Part shown: positions 57,303 to 64,000 of the stretch, piece after piece
Numbering within the stretch: the stretch's first letter is position 1
Layout: every line of letters starts with the position of its first letter
Source of the DNA: Alphaproteobacteria bacterium
GTDB lineage: Bacteria; Pseudomonadota; Alphaproteobacteria; Rhodobacterales; Rhodobacteraceae
Assembly: GCA_030428355.1 (NCBI GenBank)
Contig: JAUIBL010000014.1
Coordinates: 17,608-81,607, forward strand
Reading direction: 5' to 3'
Length of the DNA: 64,000 bases
Program-made: the position numbers and the translations under genes
Notes under the pieces: model-generated
Database searches by the model: none
Told to the model about the DNA's origin: nothing
The model's input: only the letters and a program-made list of their open reading frames with translations

Positions 57303-58672
57303 TGGACGGTACGGTACTTGTCGCGGATGATGATCGGACGATCCGCACGGTTCTGACACAGGCGCTGACGCGGGCCGGGTGCAAGGTGCATGCGACCTCG
57401 TCGCTGACGACCCTCATGCGCTGGGTCGCCGAGGGCAAGGGCGACGTTGTGATCTCGGACGTGATCATGCCCGATGGCAACGGGCTCGAGATGCTGCCCA
57501 AGATCAGCCAGGACCGGCCCGATCTGCCGGTGATCGTCATTTCGGCGCAGAACACCATCATGACCGCCATTCAGGCCGCCGAGGCCGAGGCCTATGATTA
57601 TCTGCCCAAACCCTTCGACCTGCCGGATTTGATGAAGCGAACCGCCAAGGCGCTGGAATCCCGCAGCCGCGTGTCGCGCACGTCGCCCGACAGGGTGATC
57701 GACGAAGCGCCCGACGACCTGCCGCTGATCGGCAAGACCCCGGCGATGCAGGCGCTTTACCGTCTGGTGGCCAAGGTCATGAACACCGATCTTCCGGTGC
57801 TCATCTGTGGCGAATCGGGGACGGGAAAATCCCTGATCGCCCGTGCGTTGCACGATTTTTCCGACCGCCGCTCCTTGCCCTTCGTGACCGTTACCGGCAG
57901 CGATCTGTCGGACATTGAAGGCCCGGCGCGCATCCTTGCCCGTGTGCGCGGCGGCACGCTTCTGATCGACGAACTTGCCGATGTCCCGGACGAGGTACAG
58001 GCCCGCATCGTGCGCATGATGGACGGACCGGGCGAGCACGTCCCGCGCTTCATCGCCACCAGCCAGACCGACCCCGGTCAGGGCATTTCGGACAGCGGCG
58101 TGCGCGAAGACCTCTATTACCGCATCAGCGGGGCCACCATCTCGGTGCCGTCGCTGCGGGAACGGGTGGACGACATCGCGCTGCTCAGCGAGCACTTCCT
58201 CGCCCGCGCCGAACGCGATGGCGGGGCCAAGCGGTGGCTGTCCGAGGATGCCGCCGATCTCTTCCGCGCCTATAGCTGGCCCGGCAACGTGCGCCAGTTA
58301 GAAAACGTGGTGCGCCGCCTGAGCCTGACATCCCGCGCCGACGAGATCACCCGCGCCGAGGTCGAGAACGTGCTGGGCAACCAGCCCGAAACCGGCCCTG
58401 TCCTGCGCGGCGGCGACAGCGAGAAACTCAGCACCTCAGTCGCCCGCCATCTGCGCCGGTATTTCGATCTTCACGGCACGATGCTGCCTCCGCCGGGGCT
58501 CTACCCGCGAATCCTGCGCGAAATCGAGGCGCCGCTGATCGAAATCGCGCTTGAGGCGACGGGCGGAAATCAGGCCAAGTGCGCGGATTTGCTGGGCATA
58601 AACCGGAACACGCTCAGAAAGAAGATTACCGACCTCGATATTCAGGTGACACGCCGCCGCAAATTGATGTAA
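57302..58672 (+). CDS. ntrC: Nitrogen regulation response regulator NtrC, lacking GAFTGA (Rhodobacter type)
   Basis: A 456-residue response regulator. The receiver has Asp53 ([11 protein letters not shown]) and Lys103. The AAA+ domain has Walker A GESGTGKS (170-177) and Walker [11 protein letters not shown] (220-229), then the Fis-type HTH at the C-terminus ([20 protein letters not shown]). The segment between Walker A and B is shortened ([21 protein letters not shown]), and the GAFTGA loop that contacts sigma-54 is missing. R. capsulatus NtrC has the same loss and works with the housekeeping sigma factor. The start shares its A with the ntrB stop. Confidence 0.97.
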   Translation: MDGTVLVADDDRTIRTVLTQALTRAGCKVHATSSLTTLMRWVAEGKGDVVISDVIMPDGNGLEMLPKISQDRPDLPVIVISAQNTIMTAIQAAEAEAYDYLPKPFDLPDLMKRTAKALESRSRVSRTSPDRVIDEAPDDLPLIGKTPAMQALYRLVAKVMNTDLPVLICGESGTGKSLIARALHDFSDRRSLPFVTVTGSDLSDIEGPARILARVRGGTLLIDELADVPDEVQARIVRMMDGPGEHVPRFIATSQTDPGQGISDSGVREDLYYRISGATISVPSLRERVDDIALLSEHFLARAERDGGAKRWLSEDAADLFRAYSWPGNVRQLENVVRRLSLTSRADEITRAEVENVLGNQPETGPVLRGGDSEKLSTSVARHLRRYFDLHGTMLPPPGLYPRILREIEAPLIEIALEATGGNQAKCADLLGINRNTLRKKITDLDIQVTRRRKLM

Positions 58673-58772
58673 AACTGCCACATAATAGTGTTCTGGCGGT
58701 GACGCAGTGGGCCTGAAACACAACATATGGCGGTAGCCGAACTGCGCGGCACATCAAGGCGAGGGGTTGGCT

Positions 58773-61070
58773 GTGGCCACCTGGGCACGCTCGTGGAATT
58801 GGACCCGGCTGAGCCGGTTGCGCCGTCAAAGGCGCTATCAGAACGCCATGACCCTTGGTCTGGTGCTTCTGGGCCCCGTTCTTGCGGTCGCGACGGTCCT
58901 TGTTCTGGGCCCGCTCGACACCGGCGCGGGGGCGCAGCTCAACCTGCGGCTGGTGCTGTTGGCCGACCTCATCTACGTCCTGCTGCTGGCCGCGCTTGTG
59001 CTGCGCCGGGTGGTCAATCTGATCTCGGCCCGCCGTGCCAAATCTGCAGGATCACGACTGCACCTGCGCCTGACCGGGGCCTTTGCGCTGATGGCGCTGC
59101 TGCCGACGATCACCGTTGCGGTCTTTGCCGTGCTGACCATCAATATCGGTCTGGAAACATGGTTTTCCGAACGTGTGCGCAACGTGGTCGGCGCGTCGCT
59201 GTCCGCCGCCGAAGCCTATGAGCAGGAACACCGCGAAGGTCTGACGCAGGATGCGCAGGCGCTGGGGGCGTTTCTCGATGCCAACCGGCGCGCGACCTTC
59301 ATCATGGATGACGGCGAATTGCGCCAGGCGCTTAGTCAGGGACAGGCGCAGATCCAGCGCGGTCTGCGCGAGGCTTATGTCATTGATGGCACAGGAGAAA
59401 TCCGGGCGCGTGGGGAAGGGTCGTATCTGTTCGACTACGAACGCCCCGGTCCCGATGTGATGGCCGAAGCCACCGAGATCGGTTTTGCGCTTGTGCAGGA
59501 TTGGGACAACAACGAATTGCGTGCCCTTGTCCCGTTGCGCGCCTTCACCGACCGCTATCTCTACGTCACCCGCGAGGTGGATGGGCAGATCCTCAACCTG
59601 CTTGACGACACGCAGGAAACCGCACGCTTCTACCAGCAGCAGGAAAACGACCGGGGCCGCGTCCTGTTCGACTTTGCGCTGCTCTACCTTGGATTTGCCT
59701 TCCTTCTGATCCTCGCTGCAGTCTGGTTGGGCCTGTGGTTTGCCGAACGTCTGAGCCGCCCCGTCGGCCGTCTGACCGGTGCGGCGCAGCGGGTCGGTGC
59801 CGGTGATCTGGATGTGAAGGTGGTCGAGGAAGAGGGCGATGACGAAATCGCCATGCTGGGCCGGTATTTCAACCAGATGACGCGGCAACTGAAAGGCCAG
59901 CGCGAAACGCTGCTCGACAACACCCGCCAGATCGAACGGCGTCAGCGCCTGTTCGATTCCGTGCTGACCTCGGTCACGTCGGGGGTGGTGGGGCTTGATG
60001 CGGATGGCCGAGTCACCTTCGTGAACCGATCCGCCGAACGTCTGCTGGCCTGGCACGAGAACCAGCGCAGCGTCCAGATCACCGTGGCAGTGCCCGAATT
60101 CGGCCCGCTGTTCGATCGTCTGCGCGAACAGGGTATCGAAACCGCGCAGGAAGAAATCAAGGTCAGCCGCGAGGGCCGCCTTGAAAACCTGCTTGTGCGC
60201 CTTTCGACCCGGCGGCGCGAGGATGGTGGGCTTGAAGGCTACGTGATCGCCTTTGACGATGTGACCGATCTGGTCAGCGCGCAACGCATGGCCGCCTGGG
60301 GTGACGTGGCCCGCCGCATCGCGCACGAGATCAAGAACCCGCTCACCCCGATCCAGCTTTCCGCCGAACGCATCCGGCGCAAGTTCCGGCGTCATCTGGG
60401 CGACAGCGATGCTGAAAGCCTTGAACAGTTGACCGAGGTAATCGTCCGTCAAACCAATGACTTGCGGCGTATTGTTGATGAGTTCTCCAAGTTCGCCCGG
60501 ATGCCGGAACCCGAACGCAAGCCGGAAGACATCGTCGATATTCTGCGCAGCGTGATCCTGTTGCAGGAGGCAGGACAGCCCAACGTGGCGTTCAGGCTGG
60601 ACCTTCCCGACCAAGGCATCCCCGCCGAAATCGACGCAACCATGATTGGGCAGGCTTTCACGAACTTGATCAAGAACGCCGGAGAAGCGATTGAAAGTTA
60701 TGTGGAAACCGGCCCCGAAAACCCTGTCTTGGCGCAAATTCGCATTACCTGCACCGCAGGCCGCGACTGCGCTGAAATCCGCATCTCCGACAACGGGATC
60801 GGATTGCCTGAAGACCCGTCCCGCCTGTTCGAACCCTATGTGACCACCCGCGAGAAAGGCACCGGGCTTGGCCTGCCCATCGTGAAAAAGATCATCGAGG
60901 AACATGGCGGGTCGCTTGTTCTGGAACCGGCAGAGCCGTTCGATGACACGGGCCGCCGGGGGGCGATGGCGGTGATCCGTCTGCCGATCCTCGAATGTCC
61001 CGATCCTGCGGTGCGCAGCGATACGCCCGACACCGCCCCGACAGCCGACAAGACCGATTTGAATGTGTGA
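58773..61070 (+). CDS. ntrY: Nitrogen-related sensor kinase NtrY
   Basis: A 765-residue membrane histidine kinase partnered with NtrX. Three or four membrane helices are visible: two or three in the first 130 residues, and one around 310 (LFDFALLYLGFAFLLILAAVWLGLW). A periplasmic sensor region lies between them. Then come HAMP (RPVGRLTGAAQRVGAGDLDVKV), PAS (FDSVLTSVTSGVVGLDADGRV), H-box with His518 ([21 protein letters not shown]), N box (LIKNAGEAIESYV) and G box (KGTGLGLPIVKKII). GTG 58773 has GAGGGG six bases upstream and is preferred to the TTG six bases earlier. It is fourth in the ntr operon. Confidence 0.96.
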   Translation: MATWARSWNWTRLSRLRRQRRYQNAMTLGLVLLGPVLAVATVLVLGPLDTGAGAQLNLRLVLLADLIYVLLLAALVLRRVVNLISARRAKSAGSRLHLRLTGAFALMALLPTITVAVFAVLTINIGLETWFSERVRNVVGASLSAAEAYEQEHREGLTQDAQALGAFLDANRRATFIMDDGELRQALSQGQAQIQRGLREAYVIDGTGEIRARGEGSYLFDYERPGPDVMAEATEIGFALVQDWDNNELRALVPLRAFTDRYLYVTREVDGQILNLLDDTQETARFYQQQENDRGRVLFDFALLYLGFAFLLILAAVWLGLWFAERLSRPVGRLTGAAQRVGAGDLDVKVVEEEGDDEIAMLGRYFNQMTRQLKGQRETLLDNTRQIERRQRLFDSVLTSVTSGVVGLDADGRVTFVNRSAERLLAWHENQRSVQITVAVPEFGPLFDRLREQGIETAQEEIKVSREGRLENLLVRLSTRRREDGGLEGYVIAFDDVTDLVSAQRMAAWGDVARRIAHEIKNPLTPIQLSAERIRRKFRRHLGDSDAESLEQLTEVIVRQTNDLRRIVDEFSKFARMPEPERKPEDIVDILRSVILLQEAGQPNVAFRLDLPDQGIPAEIDATMIGQAFTNLIKNAGEAIESYVETGPENPVLAQIRITCTAGRDCAEIRISDNGIGLPEDPSRLFEPYVTTREKGTGLGLPIVKKIIEEHGGSLVLEPAEPFDDTGRRGAMAVIRLPILECPDPAVRSDTPDTAPTADKTDLNV

Positions 61071-61094
61071 CGTAGAAAAAACGAAGGTGAGGTT

Positions 61095-62510
61095 ATGAGC
61101 GATATTCTGATTGTAGACGACGAACGCGACATCCGCGAACTGATCGGGGACATCCTCGAAGACGAAGGATACACCACCCGCCTTGCCGGCAATTCCTCCG
61201 AGGCAATGGCCGAGATCAACGCCGAGGAACCGTCGCTGCTGATCCTCGACATCTGGCTGAAGGACAGCAAGATGGACGGTATCGACATCCTGAAGACCGT
61301 GAAGCGCGACAACCCGGATGTGCCGGTGGTGATCATTTCGGGCCATGGCAACATTGAAATCGCGGTCGCTGCGATCAAGCAGGGCGCGTATGACTTCATC
61401 GAAAAACCGTTCAATATCGACCAGTTGCTGGTCGTGATCCGCCGTGCGATGGAAACCAGTCGCCTGCGCCGCGAGAACAACAAGCTCAAGCGCCGGGAAA
61501 GCGATGTGGCGCAGATGGTCGGCGAATGTGCGGCCTATCGCGGGCTGTTGTCGAACCTTGACAAGGTGACGAAGTCCAACGGTCGGGTTCTTCTGTCCGG
61601 TCCCGCAGGCAGCGGCAAGGAAGTGGCGGCGCGCTACATCCACGCCAATTCCAACCGCTCCAGCGCACCCTTCGTTACGGTGAACTGTGCGGGTGTTGCG
61701 CCCGAGACGATGGAAGAGGTGCTGTTCGGCCGCGAAACGCCGGAACGCGGGGTCGAGCCGGGCCTGCTGGAACAGGCACATGGCGGGGTGATCTATTTCG
61801 ACGAAGTGGCCGACATGCCGATCGGCACGCAGTCCAAGATCCTGCGGGTGCTGGTGGACCAGCAATTCCAGCGCGTTGGCGGGGCGGACAAGGTGCGGGT
61901 GGATCTGCGGGTGATCTCAAGCACCAACCGGGATCTGCAGGCGGAAATCGCGGCGGGCACGTTCCGCGAGGAGCTGTACCATCGCCTCAACGTCGTGCCG
62001 ATCAGCGTGCCGAGCCTTGAAGAGCGGCGCGAGGATATTCCGATGCTGGCCGCGCATTTCATCGACCTTTTCAACCAGACGCAGGGTCTGCCGAAGCGCG
62101 GCCTCAGCCCGGATGCGGTGGCGCTCTTGCAGACGATGGTCTGGCCGGGGAACGTGCGGCAGCTCAAGAACCTGATCGAGCGGGTGCTGATCCTGGGCGA
62201 CGGCACGGGCGACATTGCCGCGCGGGAATTGCCACAGGACAGTGGACCGGCCGAGGATGAAGAGGGGCGCGTGGTCCTGTCGGGCACGCTTGCCACGATG
62301 CCGCTGCGCGAGGCGCGCGAGGCGTTCGAGCGGGAATACCTGCTGACCCAGATCAACCGGTTTGGTGGCAATATCAGCCGCACGGCAAGCTTTGTGGGAA
62401 TGGAGCGCAGCGCGCTGCATCGCAAGCTGAAATCGCTGGGGGTGGTCACCGGGTCAAAATCCGGCGGGCGGGTGGCCTATCTCGAGGATGAGGTGGAAGA
62501 GGCGTCGTAA
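61095..62510 (+). CDS. ntrX: Nitrogen-related response regulator NtrX
   Basis: A 471-residue response regulator that pairs with NtrY and affects nitrogen and redox-dependent genes. The receiver has Asp52 (LILDIWLKD). The AAA+ domain has Walker A SGPAGSGKE (168-176) and Walker B VIYFDEVADMP, and the C-terminal Fis-type HTH is present (NISRTASFVGMERSALHRKL). As in other NtrX proteins, the GAFTGA motif is absent (ELFGRETPERGVEPGLLEQ in its place), so sigma-54 activation is unlikely. A GAGG site precedes ATG 61095. It ends the operon, 43 bp before the SUMF1 gene. Confidence 0.96.
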   Translation: MSDILIVDDERDIRELIGDILEDEGYTTRLAGNSSEAMAEINAEEPSLLILDIWLKDSKMDGIDILKTVKRDNPDVPVVIISGHGNIEIAVAAIKQGAYDFIEKPFNIDQLLVVIRRAMETSRLRRENNKLKRRESDVAQMVGECAAYRGLLSNLDKVTKSNGRVLLSGPAGSGKEVAARYIHANSNRSSAPFVTVNCAGVAPETMEEVLFGRETPERGVEPGLLEQAHGGVIYFDEVADMPIGTQSKILRVLVDQQFQRVGGADKVRVDLRVISSTNRDLQAEIAAGTFREELYHRLNVVPISVPSLEERREDIPMLAAHFIDLFNQTQGLPKRGLSPDAVALLQTMVWPGNVRQLKNLIERVLILGDGTGDIAARELPQDSGPAEDEEGRVVLSGTLATMPLREAREAFEREYLLTQINRFGGNISRTASFVGMERSALHRKLKSLGVVTGSKSGGRVAYLEDEVEEAS

Positions 62511-62553
62511 GACATTATCTTTTTGGGATGTCGAAACGAACCGGGTTTTCACC

Positions 62554-63660
62554 ATGCGACATCTGATGTTGGCCGCCGCCGTGGCGCTGATGACGACCGC
62601 CGGGATGGCGGGGGCGCAGGGCACGCGGCAGATCGACCGCTCGGGGGTGGATCGGGCGGCGTGGGAATTTGCGCAGGAACTGAACACCGCCGATGCGTTC
62701 CGCGCCTATCTGGAGGCGTTTCCGGACGGGCTGTTTCGCAGCGACGCCGAGGCGGCGCTCTTTGCGCTGCGGCCCGATCTTGCGCCGCAGCCGGAGCCTG
62801 ACCCTGTGCCCGAACCGCCGCGTCCGTCGCTGGTGCTGGTGAACCCGCCGCAGGAGCAATGTATGGTCTGTCCGCGCGTGGTGCGGGTGTCCGGGGGCGA
62901 CACGGTGATGGGGTCGGAGCAGGGCGGGGCCGAGGGGCCGCGCACCCGCCAGACAATCGCGGCGTTCGAGATTGCGGCGACCGAGATCACCGTGGGCGAC
63001 ATGCGCGCCTTCGAGGAGGCGACGGGGACGCGGATCGGGCGGACCTGTTTTGTCTGGACGCCCGAGGGGCGGATGCGGTCGCGGGACGGGGCCTATTGGG
63101 GCGCGCCGGGGTTTGACGTGACCGACGATCATCCGGCGGCCTGCCTCAACTGGGACGACGCGATGGCCTATGTGGACTGGCTCAACGACGAGGACCCGCG
63201 CGGCGGGTGGCGGCTGCCGTCTGAGGCGGAGTTCGAATACGCGGCGCGTGGCACGCTGGATCAGCAGTACCCTTGGCCCGGCGGGTTGGGGGCGATCTGT
63301 CAGCGGGTGAACGGGGCCGGGGCGGAGAGCCGGTTCCGGCACCGCAACACGGCCTGCAATGACGGGACCGAGGCGCCTGTGCCTGCGGGGGTGTTCCCGG
63401 TCAACCCGTTCGGGCTGTCGCACATGATCGGGAACCTGTGGGAATGGACGGCGGATTGCTGGAACGGATCGCATCGCGGCGCGCCTTCGGACGGGGCGGC
63501 GCGGACGAGCGGGACGTGCAGCAGCCGAGTGCTGCGGGGCGGGTCCTGGGACGACCCGCCGGAGAACCTCCGGGTGAGCTACCGGGTGGGCATCCCCAAG
63601 ACCCGCCGCCAGGCCAATGTCGGCTTCCGCGTGGCGCGGGATCTCGCTCCGGGCGGATAG
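62554..63660 (+). CDS. Secreted SUMF1-domain (formylglycine-generating enzyme-like) protein
   Basis: A 368-residue exported protein. The start MRHLMLAAAVALMTTAGMAGAQG is a signal peptide. A helical segment (DRAAWEFAQELNTADAFRAYLEAFPDGLFRSDAEAALFAL) and a Pro-rich linker (PQPEPDPVPEPPRP) precede the SUMF1 domain from about 120. Domain marks are GEMVMG-like SGGDTVMGSE, EITVGDMRAFEEATG, CLNWDDAMAYVDWLN, WRLPSEAEFEYAARG, GNLWEWTADCW and VLRGGSWDD...RVSYRVG...VGFRVAR. The catalytic cysteine pair of true formylglycine generators is not obvious, so it may be a binding or structural member. It follows ntrX closely on the same strand. Confidence 0.9.
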   Translation: MRHLMLAAAVALMTTAGMAGAQGTRQIDRSGVDRAAWEFAQELNTADAFRAYLEAFPDGLFRSDAEAALFALRPDLAPQPEPDPVPEPPRPSLVLVNPPQEQCMVCPRVVRVSGGDTVMGSEQGGAEGPRTRQTIAAFEIAATEITVGDMRAFEEATGTRIGRTCFVWTPEGRMRSRDGAYWGAPGFDVTDDHPAACLNWDDAMAYVDWLNDEDPRGGWRLPSEAEFEYAARGTLDQQYPWPGGLGAICQRVNGAGAESRFRHRNTACNDGTEAPVPAGVFPVNPFGLSHMIGNLWEWTADCWNGSHRGAPSDGAARTSGTCSSRVLRGGSWDDPPENLRVSYRVGIPKTRRQANVGFRVARDLAPGG

Positions 63661-63677
63661 GTCCGTTTTGGCCCTAT

Positions 63678-63695
63678 TGTTTCGCGCGCGAAACA
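63678..63695. promoter_or_regulatory. 18-bp perfect palindrome in an AT-rich gap
   Basis: TGTTTCGCGCGCGAAACA is perfectly palindromic and lies 18 bp after the SUMF1 stop codon. The following stretch to about 63880 is AT-rich, with no gene I can support. The palindrome has no T-run, so an operator or recombination-type site is as likely as a terminator. Confidence 0.45.
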
Positions 63696-63880
63696 TTGGG
63701 TCCGATCTGGACCTATTAAGGGTTTGGTAAGGTTGGGGGCGAGTCAGCGATTTTTTGCGAGCGCATTTTTTGCACTGCGTGTTTGACCAGCCAATAGGAT
63801 TCTTTTAAAGATGGACCACTAAATTTTAGACTAGATTGGCCAATACTTGACCAAGCGTAGGAGTCAGTCGGTAGAGTTAG

Positions 63881-64000
63881 GGAACGTCTGAAAAACCTCG
63901 CGTGCTGAGCGGTTTGAGATAGACTGACGGGGACGACAATGGAGCCTCGCCGATGCCCAAGCAGCCCGCCTTTCCCGGCCTCCGCCACGCGATGAAGAAG
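63881..64000 (+). mobile_element. Left end of an IS5-like insertion sequence (cut by window edge)
   Basis: A distinct sequence begins near GGAACGTCTGAAAAACCTCG after a TTAG. It leads after about 70 bases into a transposase start. The terminal region fits the inverted-repeat plus promoter layout of an IS5-family element inserted beyond the SUMF1 gene. The right end and target duplication are outside the window, so the left boundary is approximate. Confidence 0.55.
63953..64000 (+). CDS. Transposase, IS5 family (first 16 codons only)
   Basis: ATG 63953, with GGAG eight bases upstream, opens MPKQPAFPGLRHAMKK before the window ends. This is the characteristic start of a large set of IS5-group transposases (M-x-K-Q-x-x-FPGL-x-x-AMKK). 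Only the N-terminus is visible, so intactness and subgroup cannot be judged. Confidence 0.65.
   Translation, partial: MPKQPAFPGLRHAMKK

Noticed and set aside
59052..61865. A 937-codon open frame antisense to ntrY-ntrX, and similar long antisense frames at 16702-18531 and 27291-28898
   Set aside because: They mirror confidently identified genes, have no family similarity and show the His/Arg/Asp-rich composition expected of the complementary strand of GC-rich coding DNA.

Overview
The window is a gene-dense (about 95% coding), high-GC chromosomal segment of an alphaproteobacterium. It most likely comes from the Roseobacter group of the Rhodobacteraceae. The evidence is the adjacent sciP-ctrA cell-cycle genes, the dusB(nifR3)-ntrB-ntrC-ntrY-ntrX operon with a Rhodobacter-type NtrC, a DUF6477/DUF6456 gene pair, a non-pyrrolysine trimethylamine-methyltransferase homologue and a TakP-type TRAP transporter. 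I see no rRNA, no tRNA, no CRISPR array and no prophage. The only mobile DNA is the start of an IS5-like element at the right edge.

Layout. Positions 1-3.9 kb hold a truncated XRE regulator, a small hypothetical gene and the ilvB-ilvN acetolactate synthase operon, which is preceded by a Val/Leu/Ile leader peptide and an attenuator-type terminator. Positions 4.2-9.1 kb hold a three-gene TRAP transporter with unusually large membrane subunits, preceded by two palindromes. Positions 9.1-16 kb carry bpt, a retropepsin-like protease, marC, an ABC-F ATPase, ndk, an AruH-like aminotransferase and cysS. Positions 16.8-25.9 kb carry cimA (isoleucine precursor), an NDUFAF6-like protein, a YfiM-like lipoprotein, an MFS transporter, cobK, an AlkA-like glycosylase, an esterase, a glycosyltransferase and mnmA. 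Positions 26-31.9 kb carry sciP, ctrA (with two CtrA boxes), ligA, recG and a very small membrane-protein gene behind a consensus alphaproteobacterial LexA box.

Positions 31.9-44 kb carry an Fe-S scaffold, hisI, gluQ, trmFO, a TetR regulator, ppk2, a lipoprotein hydrolase, metA, a P-loop protein, a FadL-like porin with an inserted Ala/Gln/Gly heptad repeat, a DMT exporter, an SH3 protein and guaA. Positions 44.2-52.2 kb carry the mttB homologue, the DUF6477/DUF6456 pair with DnaA-box-like sites, a structured RNA candidate upstream of lipA, a tandem hairpin cluster, two c-type cytochromes, a LysR regulator, hpt and a COQ10-like protein. Positions 52.2-62.5 kb are nitrogen-themed: amtB, then (after cinA, pgpA and ispF) dusB-ntrBC-ntrYX. 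A secreted SUMF1-domain protein, an AT-rich gap and the IS end complete the window.

The most interesting unexplained items are four. First, an SOS-box-controlled 44-residue membrane protein, a candidate SidA-like division inhibitor. Second, a 74-nt nested stem structure just upstream of lipA. Third, the branched-chain leader peptide and attenuator. Fourth, the FadL heptad-repeat insert. Several REP-like hairpin clusters recur between genes. Coordinates and motifs were read by eye; family names rest on remembered family signatures, not on searches.
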